A stretch of 39,923 bases of DNA, from contig CALKEU010000015.1 in the NCBI GenBank assembly GCA_938084565.1, forward strand, positions 1 through 39,923. The letters run 5' to 3'. Shown here one piece after another: positions 33,898 to 39,923 of the stretch. The notes below the pieces were generated by a model. It saw nothing but the letters and a program-made list of their open reading frames with translations. It was not told the origin of the DNA and searched no databases. The position numbers were made by a program, and so were the translations under genes. Every line of letters begins with the position of its first letter. Position 1 is the stretch's first letter. The stretch comes from Candidatus Kapaibacterium sp. GTDB lineage: Bacteria > Bacteroidota > Ignavibacteria > Kapaibacteriales > HRBIN21.

Positions 33898-34584
33898 CTA
33901 CACAACCAGCGGTACCTGGCGGAGGCGAGTCTGGGCTTCTTGTAAACGCTGATAATCTGCCAGAAACGCCTGCAGCCCTAGATCGGTCAGCGGGTGTTTG
34001 AGCGCCTGTTGGAGAACGCGGAAGGGGGCAGTAGCAATGTCAGCACCGGCTCGGGCAGCCTCGACTAAATGCATAGGATGGCGTAAGGAGGCAGCGATGA
34101 TTTCTGTCTCCAGCCCCTGGCGCTCCCAGATCTCGCAAATATCTGCCAGCACGCGTACGCCATCGCTGCCGGTGTCATCCAGCCGCCCCAGGAAGACGCT
34201 GATGAAGCTTGCTCCGGCATTGGCCGCGATAATGGCCTGTGCAGGGGAGAAGACCAGTGTCACGTTGGTGGGAACACCTTGTCGACTGAGCTGCCGGACA
34301 GCTGCCATGCCCTCGGCTGTCATCGGGATTTTGAGCACAGCTTCTGGCAGCCAGGAGATGATCTCTTCGGCTTCCCGCAACATCCCTGCTACGTCGGTGG
34401 AGATAACCTCGACCGAGATATGCCCGCCGACAATCTGGTGGATTTCCCGAATGCGTTCCCGAAGGTCCACGCTAGGGTCTTCCTTGGCCAAAAGTGTTGG
34501 ATTGGTCGTCACGCCGCTGAGAATCCCCCACGAAGCGGCGGTGCGGATCTCTTCGAGATTGGCTGAATCGATGAAGAGGCGCAT
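33898..34584 (-). CDS. Fructose-6-phosphate aldolase / small transaldolase
   Basis: 228 residues, the short (FSA/TalC-type) class I aldolase family that includes microbial transaldolases. The Schiff-base lysine is Lys85 (VLKIPMTAEG), the same number as in E. coli FsaA. The conserved FIDSANLEEI, GVTTNPTLL, TNVTLVFSPAQA and GASFISVFLGRLDD motifs are present. Sequence alone does not separate transaldolase from fructose-6-phosphate aldolase. ATG 34584 fits the family N-terminus; the frame extends to 34644 but those residues look foreign, and there is no strong ribosome-binding site. The gene lies between hutH (61-base gap) and acnA (18-base gap). Confidence 0.92.
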   Translation of the reverse strand: MRLFIDSANLEEIRTAASWGILSGVTTNPTLLAKEDPSVDLRERIREIHQIVGGHISVEVISTDVAGMLREAEEIISWLPEAVLKIPMTAEGMAAVRQLSRQGVPTNVTLVFSPAQAIIAANAGASFISVFLGRLDDTGSDGVRVLADICEIWERQGLETEIIAASLRHPMHLVEAARAGADIATAPFRVLQQALKHPLTDLGLQAFLADYQRLQEAQTRLRQVPLVV

Positions 34585-34645
34585 GGCACATGGACGGCAG
34601 TTGTGACATCTCTGGCTGGCTACGGTGACGTCTCCAGCGAGCACT

Positions 34646-36202
34646 TTATTGCCTCGAGCTCATCGGTATGGTAAGGCTGGGTTGCTCATCGCCGAAGGCA
34701 GCCTGCTGGATCTGGCCCGTGTCGATCAAGCGGCGCAGAATTTGAATGTCATCGGCAAGGGGTCGGTCAGCCTCGAGCGGCGGAACATGCTCCCGGATGC
34801 AGGCAACCACGCGCTCGAGTGCTGGACTGCTCCGTGCTGGGCGAAGGAACTCTAAGGCTTGTGCAGCGCAGAGCAGTTCGATGGCCAGCACGGTTTTCAG
34901 GTTCTCCACCACTTGCCATGCCTTTTGGGCAGCAATGCTGGACATGGAGTTATGGTCTTCCTGGCCTGCTGAGGTTGGGATAGAATCGACGCTAGCGGGA
35001 TGGCAGAGTACCTTGTTTTCCGAAACGATGGAAGCCGCCGTATACTGTGCAATCATCAATCCGGAGTGGAGCCCGGCTTTCGGGGCAAGGAAGGCTGGAA
35101 GGTTGCTGGTGTGGGGATTGAGGAGGCGTTCGATGCGGCGTTCGGAAACATTGGCAAGCTCTGCACAGGCAATAGCCAGAAAATCGAGGGCGAGCGCAAG
35201 GGGTTGGCCGTGGAAGTTTCCCCCTTCGAGATGCTCGCCCGTGGCAGGGTCGATGAGGGGATTGTCGGTGACGGCATTGATTTCGGTCTGGAGCACATTC
35301 CAGACGTAGGCAATGGCATCGTGTGAGGCACCGTGAATTTGCGGGATGCAGCGGAGGCTGTAGGCATCTTGCGGCAGAGTGGTAGGGCGAGGGAGAGCCG
35401 AAAGCTGGCTCCCGGTGCGGAGCCACCGCAGGCGGGCTGCCGTCTGCTGCTGTCCGGGAAAGGGACGGAGTCGATGGATACGCTCGTCATATGCTCGCAG
35501 ATGAGCACGGAGGACCTCTGCTGAAAGTGCCGCTGCAATGTCAGCAACGAGGGCGCATCGACGTGCACGGTAGACGGACAGCGCTCCATAGGCTGCCGAC
35601 ATCTGGGTACCGTTGATCAGTGCAAGCCCCTCTTTTGCTTCAAGGCGGAGTGGGCTGAGCCCGAAGCGGGACAGCACGTGCGCTGCTGGCTCTATTCCGT
35701 GCTCAGTGTGGAAGAAGCCCTCCCCGATGAGTGCAAGGGCAAGGTGCGCAAGGGGGACCAGATCCCCGCTGGCCCCGACCGATCCCTGCCGAGGAATGGC
35801 AGGCAGGAGATTGCGGGAAAAGAGCTCGAGGAGAAAATCGACCACAACGGGGCGAACTCCACTGTAACCGCAAGCTAAAGTGTTGGCTCGTAGCACAAGC
35901 ATTGCTCGCACAACCTCTGGGGGGATCCATTCGGCTGTCCCTGCACTGTGGGAGCGCACGAGATTGTACTGCAGTTCGACAGCCTCAGCCGGTGAGATAG
36001 CGACAGAGCCGAGCGCTCCAAAACCTGTCGTCACTCCGTAGACTCGTCTGCCTGATTGGAGCCACTGCCGGACCCATGCGGAGGAGGTCTCCATGCGGCG
36101 GCGTGCTTCGGGGGCCAATTCGACTCGCCAGCCTGGCTCAGTTGCAAGACGCCAGAGCTCTTCAAGCTGCAGAGAGGCTCCATCGAGTAGGAGCGTTGGC
36201 AT
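34646..36202 (-). CDS. hutH: Histidine ammonia-lyase
   Basis: Deaminates L-histidine to urocanate, the first step of histidine degradation. 518 residues. The autocatalytic MIO cofactor triad is Ala144-Ser145-Gly146 in GSVGASGDLVPLAH. Other family motifs are YGVTTGFG, QYNLVRSHSAG, LINGTQMSAAYGAL, a CIPQIHGASHDA stretch, AVTDNPL, GGNFHGQPLA and SAGQEDHNSM. It is first in a minus-strand series with the small transaldolase and acnA. The ribosome-binding site is weak. A TACTTTTG promoter element lies just upstream, suggesting transcription separate from the flagellar genes. Confidence 0.96.
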   Translation of the reverse strand: MPTLLLDGASLQLEELWRLATEPGWRVELAPEARRRMETSSAWVRQWLQSGRRVYGVTTGFGALGSVAISPAEAVELQYNLVRSHSAGTAEWIPPEVVRAMLVLRANTLACGYSGVRPVVVDFLLELFSRNLLPAIPRQGSVGASGDLVPLAHLALALIGEGFFHTEHGIEPAAHVLSRFGLSPLRLEAKEGLALINGTQMSAAYGALSVYRARRCALVADIAAALSAEVLRAHLRAYDERIHRLRPFPGQQQTAARLRWLRTGSQLSALPRPTTLPQDAYSLRCIPQIHGASHDAIAYVWNVLQTEINAVTDNPLIDPATGEHLEGGNFHGQPLALALDFLAIACAELANVSERRIERLLNPHTSNLPAFLAPKAGLHSGLMIAQYTAASIVSENKVLCHPASVDSIPTSAGQEDHNSMSSIAAQKAWQVVENLKTVLAIELLCAAQALEFLRPARSSPALERVVACIREHVPPLEADRPLADDIQILRRLIDTGQIQQAAFGDEQPSLTIPMSSRQ

Positions 36203-36229
36203 TGCTCAGTGACGTCGGTGGAGTGGATG

Positions 36230-36237
36230 CAAAAGTA
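36230..36237 (-). promoter_or_regulatory. Candidate -7 element for hutH
   Basis: On the minus strand TACTTTTG (36237-36230) is an exact TAnnTTTG match, about 28 bases before the hutH ATG. No TTG is seen at -33. It directly follows a hairpin that could end flagellar transcription. Confidence 0.4.
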
Positions 36238-36239
36238 CA

Positions 36240-36270
36240 CACCGCTGACCTCCGGGGAGGCGCTCCGGTG
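36240..36270 (-). terminator. Possible terminator hairpin after the flagellar genes
   Basis: On the minus strand CACCG (36270-36266) can pair with CGGTG (36244-36240), with an inner CCTC/GAGG stem (36260-36257 with 36252-36249) around a 4-base loop and an internal mismatch. A T-rich stretch (TACTTTTG) begins 2 bases later. The imperfect stem keeps confidence low. Confidence 0.35.
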
Positions 36271-36315
36271 GTGTTGGTGGGTCCTTAGCCCATCATCTCG
36301 GGTAGGGGGCTTGTC

Positions 36316-36576
36316 TCATTGAAGGTCTGACAAGAGGCGCTCGGCCACGGCGCGGAGCACCTCTGGTCGGGTATAGAAATTTGCCTGGAGGCGCTGGCGG
36401 ACGCGCTCGAGAAGCTCCTGGCGCTGGAGCTCCTGCAACTGCTGGGCTTCCGGGGATAGCTCAACGCTATCCTTCGTTCCCGAGGTAGGACTCCCCCGAG
36501 CTGGTTTGGAGGGCCGCTGTGGTGGACTTGCCGGACTACTCGGGGAGGGATGCTGCCGTATCGGATCGATGCCCAT
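36316..36576 (-). CDS. flgM: FlgM-like anti-sigma-28 factor
   Basis: 86 residues from ATG 36576, with GGGAG 6 bases upstream. The N-terminal half is Pro/Ser-rich and probably disordered. The C-terminal half shows the FlgM pattern: DSVELSPEAQQLQEL, then helical ERVRQRLQANFYTRPEVLRA and VAERLLSDL. FlgM binds sigma-28 until the hook is complete, then is exported. The start overlaps the preceding gene by 41 bases, and it is last in the late flagellar cluster. A longer frame to 36624 is not supported. The assignment rests on a short motif plus context. Confidence 0.68.
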   Translation of the reverse strand: MGIDPIRQHPSPSSPASPPQRPSKPARGSPTSGTKDSVELSPEAQQLQELQRQELLERVRQRLQANFYTRPEVLRAVAERLLSDLQ

Positions 36577-36928
36577 CGTTTTCTCCCTCGATGTATCGCA
36601 CAACGCGGTGCTGGAGCAGCGCACTGCGAAGCCGCTGTTCTGCGCGCTGCAGCAACAAACGTATCAACTCCTGCTGTCGTGTGCTGCGATGCAGGAGTTC
36701 CTGGGTCATCACGATCAATTCTCGTGCCTGTTCACGTGACCAATCCTGATAGGCACAGCGATCCCACCACTGCTGGAGCGAGACAAGCAGGGCTTGGCGT
36801 TGGCCATAGAGAGACTCCAGCATGGCGAGCTCCGACAAAGAGAGATTCGCCGTCGTTAGGTAGGTCTCAATCTGTTCAGTCAGCTCCATGCACTGGCGCA
36901 AGATAGACCGGCCGTCATGCGCGTACAT
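36536..36928 (-). CDS. Flagellar export chaperone candidate (FliT/FlgN-like)
   Basis: 130 residues, almost entirely predicted helix (MELTEQIETYLTTANLSLSE, ALLVSLQQWWDRCAYQDW, REQARELIVMTQELLHRSTR), like the antiparallel helical bundles of FliT and FlgN. Sequence motifs in these families are weak, so the call leans on position directly after fliD and flaG and before the FlgM-like gene. The start ATG 36928 overlaps the flaG stop by 14 bases, with GAAGG about 10 bases upstream; ATG 36889 is an alternative. The frame runs back to 37069 but within flaG. A FliD-specific chaperone (FliT) is slightly favoured. Confidence 0.55.
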   Translation of the reverse strand: MYAHDGRSILRQCMELTEQIETYLTTANLSLSELAMLESLYGQRQALLVSLQQWWDRCAYQDWSREQARELIVMTQELLHRSTRQQELIRLLLQRAEQRLRSALLQHRVVRYIEGENDGHRSDTAASLPE

Positions 36929-37319
36929 CGGCGACAATACCTTCTCGTTGCAGCAGTTCCATAACGAAGCGGGCGATGCGGAGAGCAATATCCGGGGGAA
37001 TTTGTTGGAGGATTTCCTTCGTCTGCGCATTCCGGATTCGCAGCACAAGCTTTTGCGTTGCTTCATCAATGACGAACTCCAACTCCACGTCCTCTGACGC
37101 CACCATCGACTGAAGCGTAGCGATGAGAGTGGAGAAGTCTAGCGCTGAGCCCTCGTGCTCGGTGTCCTTGCTCTGTGGACGTGCTGCGCTTGGAGAAGGT
37201 GCAGGATGCTGTGTCGGTGGCTGTCCAGCTCCACCCTCCCCTTCGGTCATGATGCGCTCTGACTCTGTAACCACCGGTACCGTTACTGGGAGTGTGATGG
37301 GCTGTACAGGAGCGACCAT
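36915..37319 (-). CDS. flaG: FlaG family flagellar protein
   Basis: 134 residues. The N-terminal ~70 residues are low-complexity (Pro, Ser, Glu). The C-terminal domain fits FlaG: LEFVIDEATQKLVLRIRNAQ, then EILQQIPPDIALRIARFV, MELLQREGIVADVRA. FlaG proteins affect filament length in some bacteria; the mechanism is not well settled. ATG 37319 has AAGGG about 5 bases upstream and lies 7 bases after the fliD stop, so the two are coupled. Here flaG follows fliD rather than preceding it as in many genomes. Confidence 0.85.
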   Translation of the reverse strand: MVAPVQPITLPVTVPVVTESERIMTEGEGGAGQPPTQHPAPSPSAARPQSKDTEHEGSALDFSTLIATLQSMVASEDVELEFVIDEATQKLVLRIRNAQTKEILQQIPPDIALRIARFVMELLQREGIVADVRA

Positions 37320-37326
37320 GGTACCC

Positions 37327-38766
37327 TTACCGCAGAGTGGGCCATACAGCGGCAACCGAGGTTGCAAAGTTATTCACCATACCCAACTGCGCTGTCGCTG
37401 CCGAATAGAGTTGCTGCAAGTGGAGATACTCCTTGCGGTACAGCTCTACCTGCTGTTCGAGCCGACGCTCCAGCTGCCAGATGCGGTTATCGAGGATCCG
37501 GAGACGACCTCCGATGCTATTCCACCGCATTTGGAGGGTGCCGGCAGAACCGGTGATGTCGTGGAGCTCTGCAACGATACGCTCACCGAACCCACCGCTA
37601 GCGGTAAACAGTGCGGCCACACGGGCGCTATCAATGCTTAGTTCCTGTGCCAAGCGCTGGCGGTTTGTGAGGGTGAGCGTGCCATCTTTCCCCGCACTGA
37701 TGCCAATGTCGGCCAATGTCTGGAGTGGTCCACTCCCGAGCGACTGGCTCCCCAGAGAACGGAGGGTGCTGAGGAGCTGGCGGAGCGCTGTGTCGCCTTT
37801 GAAAGGCCCTGTGAGTGCTCGGTTCAACTCTTTGAGGGCAGCATTGTAGGCGTCGAGCAGCTTCTGGATGACTGCAGCTGCGCCGTCGGTGTCGACCGTA
37901 GTAGTCAGCGTTGCCGGTGGCTCATTGGCGGTATGGCTCCGTAAGAGGGTCAGTGTCAGGCCGGGCAAGAGATCCGAAATTGTGTTGGACTGCCTGGTGA
38001 CGGAGATACCGTTGACGTTCAGGAGTGCATTGAGTTCGGAGAGGCGGGCGCGGTGATAACCGGCGGTTGTGTCTGTCAGCACGGTGCGGTTTTCGGGGTC
38101 AGCAAAGAGGCTGCTATCCCATCCCAAGCGGGCGAGCATGCCATCGATGTCGACGAAAGAAATAGCAGCGTCGCTTCCCGTCCGTTTGGCAGTCAATGTC
38201 AGGCGTACGGTGGTTGCTGTATCTGCAATGACGGTGGCCACGGCGCCGACCTCGGCTGTGGTATTGACAGCTGTGGCGATTTTTCGTAGGGCTGTCTCTG
38301 TGTCTTCTGTACCGTCCAGCGTAACGGTGACTGTGACAGTACTACCGGTAGCGGTGAGCTCGAAGCGGTACGTCCCGGCGGGGGCAAAGGGATCGGTCTT
38401 GGTCAGGCGAGCGGAAGCCAGGACATCGTTGGATGCGGTACGAGCAACGTAGACGGAGGCGCTCCCCAGCGGAGCAGCGTTCTGTGCCGTTGCGGTGATA
38501 ACCTCGGAGTGCGAGCTCTGCACCGTACGCGTGGCAAAGCGTTGCTCAGCTCCCGGAAGTGTCAGGAGCTGGGCCTGGAAGAGGAGCTCCTGCAGCGTAC
38601 TACGGAGGCTGCTGAGCACCTTCTGTTGCTCTTGGAACTGATTACGCTGTTTTTTGAGAGCCTCTACTGGGCGGCTCAGTTGAGCGCGATAGGCCGCCAA
38701 GAGCTGCTCTAACATCGGGGAGGCCGGCGGGCCGAGGGAAGCTGAACTATTGCTACTCCATGGCAT
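37327..38766 (-). CDS. fliD: Flagellar hook-associated protein 2 (filament cap)
   Basis: 479 residues. FliD caps the growing filament and folds exported flagellin outside the cell. The N-terminal D0 coiled coil (LAAYRAQLSRPVEALKKQRN) and C-terminal coil (IWQLERRLEQQVELYRKEYL) flank a beta-rich centre. The conserved FliD_C segment is present: LLNVNGISVTRQSNTISDLL, PGLTLTLL, and LQTLADIGISAGKDGTLTL. There is no cleavable signal, as expected for type III export. AGGAG lies 8 bases before ATG 38766, 15 bases after the fliS stop. Confidence 0.93.
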   Translation of the reverse strand: MPWSSNSSASLGPPASPMLEQLLAAYRAQLSRPVEALKKQRNQFQEQQKVLSSLRSTLQELLFQAQLLTLPGAEQRFATRTVQSSHSEVITATAQNAAPLGSASVYVARTASNDVLASARLTKTDPFAPAGTYRFELTATGSTVTVTVTLDGTEDTETALRKIATAVNTTAEVGAVATVIADTATTVRLTLTAKRTGSDAAISFVDIDGMLARLGWDSSLFADPENRTVLTDTTAGYHRARLSELNALLNVNGISVTRQSNTISDLLPGLTLTLLRSHTANEPPATLTTTVDTDGAAAVIQKLLDAYNAALKELNRALTGPFKGDTALRQLLSTLRSLGSQSLGSGPLQTLADIGISAGKDGTLTLTNRQRLAQELSIDSARVAALFTASGGFGERIVAELHDITGSAGTLQMRWNSIGGRLRILDNRIWQLERRLEQQVELYRKEYLHLQQLYSAATAQLGMVNNFATSVAAVWPTLR

Positions 38767-38781
38767 GGGGGGACTCCTGTG

Positions 38782-39081
38782 TTACTCTAACCCGAAGGCC
38801 TCAGCCCATGCATCACGCAGGCCTTGGATGAGGGTAGCTGCTTCCTCATAGCGTCGTTCCCAGACACAGCGCTGACAGTACTCGTAGAGTCGGTAGAGCC
38901 GTAGGGCGATCTCTCCCGCTTCGAAATTGAGCGCTTCCATGAGCTGGACCAGGGCCAGATTCATGCGCGTGGCATCCCGCCGCCGAGCCGCAGCAAGGAA
39001 GACGTCGTAGGTTTTAAGAATCAGCTTTTCCGGACTCCAGCTGAGGACCTCGTGCTCAACGTATGGGTTGAGGGTTCTCAT
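38782..39081 (-). CDS. fliS: Flagellin chaperone FliS
   Basis: 99 residues, shorter than the usual ~125. FliS binds the flagellin C-terminus and prevents premature polymerisation before export. The N-terminal family motif is clear: NPYVEHEVLSWSPEKLILKT, YDVFLAAA. The rest is helical, ending YEEAATLIQGLRDAWAEAFG. I chose ATG 39081 because GGAAG lies 7 bases upstream; ATG 39093 adds four residues but has no ribosome-binding site. It lies between flagellin and fliD, the usual order. Confidence 0.9.
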   Translation of the reverse strand: MRTLNPYVEHEVLSWSPEKLILKTYDVFLAAARRRDATRMNLALVQLMEALNFEAGEIALRLYRLYEYCQRCVWERRYEEAATLIQGLRDAWAEAFGLE

Positions 39082-39137
39082 GAAGGCTTCCATTGCTGTC
39101 GTACGTGTATGGAACCCACCTCAGATTGTGCGAGCGG

Positions 39138-39163
39138 GGGATGGGGGCGACAGCCCCCATCCC
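39138..39163 (-). terminator. Perfect 11-bp hairpin between flagellin and fliS
   Basis: GGGATGGGGGC (39138-39148) and GCCCCCATCCC (39153-39163) form a perfect GC-rich stem with a 4-base loop, in the gap between the flagellin stop and the fliS start. No T-tract follows on the minus strand. It probably limits or stabilises transcripts so that flagellin greatly exceeds fliS and fliD. Confidence 0.65.
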
Positions 39164-39194
39164 ACGTGTGTCACACGCCCGCTGCGCTGCTGGG

Positions 39195-39923
39195 TTACCG
39201 GAAGAGCTGGAGGAAGACCTGTGGCTGCTGATTCGCCTGCGCAAGGGAGATGAGCGATGTCTGCTGCAAGAATTGTGCTCGGATGAGTTCTAGCTGCTCC
39301 TTGGCAACATCGGCATCCTCGATGCGGGAGATAGCGGCATTGTAATTGGTGATCTGCGACTGCAGAAGGGTCTCCTGCGAACTCAAGCGGTTGATGATAC
39401 CGCCGATGTAGGAGGCTACCTTATTGACGTTCTGCAGCGCAATGTCCAGGCTCTGCAGTGTGGCGGTAATGTTGGCTGCATCGAAGATGCCGAGATCATC
39501 AGAGCTAACCCCCGAGAGCGCGGTCAAGTCCAGACCTGACACGCCAGCAAAGTCGGAGTTGTCGTCCACAGCAAGCAGGAAGGGGGTGTCGCCGCTAATG
39601 TTAAATTCCGCTGTGTTGATGCTTTCGAGATTGATGGCCAGCGTGATCAGGCTATTGTCCGCCTGATAGCCGATGACGAAGTCAGCGGAGAAATCGCCGT
39701 CGAGGAGCTGTCGGCCGCCGAAGGTTGTGGAATCCACAACGCTCTGGATCTGTTCAGCCAGCCGATAGGCTGCGCGGGCCAAGGAGACCTTCTCGTCCGT
39801 CCCTAGGGCACCGGAAGAAGCCTGGGAGGCAGCTTCCTTGATTTGAGCGATCAAGCTCTGGATGTTGTCGAGAGCGTCCTGAGCAATGGCGGCCAGGCTT
39901 CCGGCATCACCGACAGCGTTGAG
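39195..39923 (-). CDS. Flagellin (N-terminus outside window)
   Basis: The last 242 residues of flagellin are present; the frame is open to the window edge, so the start is missing. The N-terminal-side helix is seen as DNIQSLIAQIKEAASQASSG, LARAAYRLAEQIQSVVD, then STTFGGRQLLDGDF. The C-terminal D0/D1 helices are diagnostic: NRLSSQETLLQSQITNYNAA, ISRIEDADVAKEQLELIRAQ, and AQANQQPQVFLQLFR at the end. The middle domain is short. It is the filament subunit, exported by the flagellar type III apparatus, and first of the late flagellar genes seen here. Confidence 0.93.
   Translation of the reverse strand, partial: LNAVGDAGSLAAIAQDALDNIQSLIAQIKEAASQASSGALGTDEKVSLARAAYRLAEQIQSVVDSTTFGGRQLLDGDFSADFVIGYQADNSLITLAINLESINTAEFNISGDTPFLLAVDDNSDFAGVSGLDLTALSGVSSDDLGIFDAANITATLQSLDIALQNVNKVASYIGGIINRLSSQETLLQSQITNYNAAISRIEDADVAKEQLELIRAQFLQQTSLISLAQANQQPQVFLQLFR

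Noticed and set aside
34646-36202. Aromatic ammonia-lyase other than histidine (PAL/TAL) for the MIO enzyme
   Set aside because: Length and motifs such as GGNFHGQPLA and SAGQEDHNSM fit bacterial histidine ammonia-lyase, and hutI is in the same window.

Overview
The window is a G+C-rich bacterial chromosome segment, densely packed with tightly spaced or overlapping genes. No gap between genes exceeds about 180 bases, and I see no rRNA, tRNA, CRISPR array, insertion sequence or phage gene. Four features point to the Bacteroidota/Chlorobiota side of the FCB group: type IX secretion (T9SS) C-terminal sorting domains on secreted proteins, a PorV/PorQ-type outer-membrane protein, a GWxTD-domain protein, and several TAnnTTTG-like -7 promoter elements. 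A flagellar gene cluster and high G+C argue against most classical Bacteroidetes and suggest a deep lineage such as Ignavibacteria or Kapabacteria. That placement is inference; no marker gene in the window settles it.

Layout. Positions 1-3826 (minus): the first ~1275 residues of a giant secreted protein with seven SBBP-like repeats, a CARDB-like domain, a beta-helix and Ig-like domains; its C-terminus lies outside the window. 3990-9498 (plus): a run of ispF, a sensor histidine kinase, ruvX, a GWxTD protein and a GNAT acyltransferase. 9480-14334 (minus): outer-membrane barrel, PorE-like PD40/OmpA protein, monoheme outer-membrane barrel and guanine deaminase. 14416-19574 (plus): T9SS subtilase, SDR protein, manC and hutI. 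19748-29915 (plus): an Asp-box T9SS protein, then a TonB-dependent receptor, a 1271-residue exported protein and a PorV/PorQ-like barrel. 29929-36202 (minus): hutH, fsa-type transaldolase, acnA and a second, motif-degenerate manC paralogue. 36316-39923 (minus): flagellin (partial), fliS, fliD, flaG, a FliT/FlgN-like protein and an FlgM-like anti-sigma factor.

How the genes fit together. Much of the window is cell-envelope biology: T9SS cargo (subtilase, Asp-box protein), a PorE-like peptidoglycan anchor, a PorV-like shuttle candidate and a TonB receptor paired with a very large exported partner. Metabolic genes cover isoprenoids (ispF), histidine breakdown (hutH and hutI, in separate clusters; hutU and a hutG-type gene are not in the window), the TCA cycle (acnA), purine salvage (guaD) and GDP-mannose (manC). 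The strongest leads for something undescribed are the receptor/giant-protein/PorV triad, with EF-hand-like loops in two of its members; the manC paralogue that has lost its nucleotide-binding signature; and the monoheme barrel that shares an operon with a PorE-like protein.
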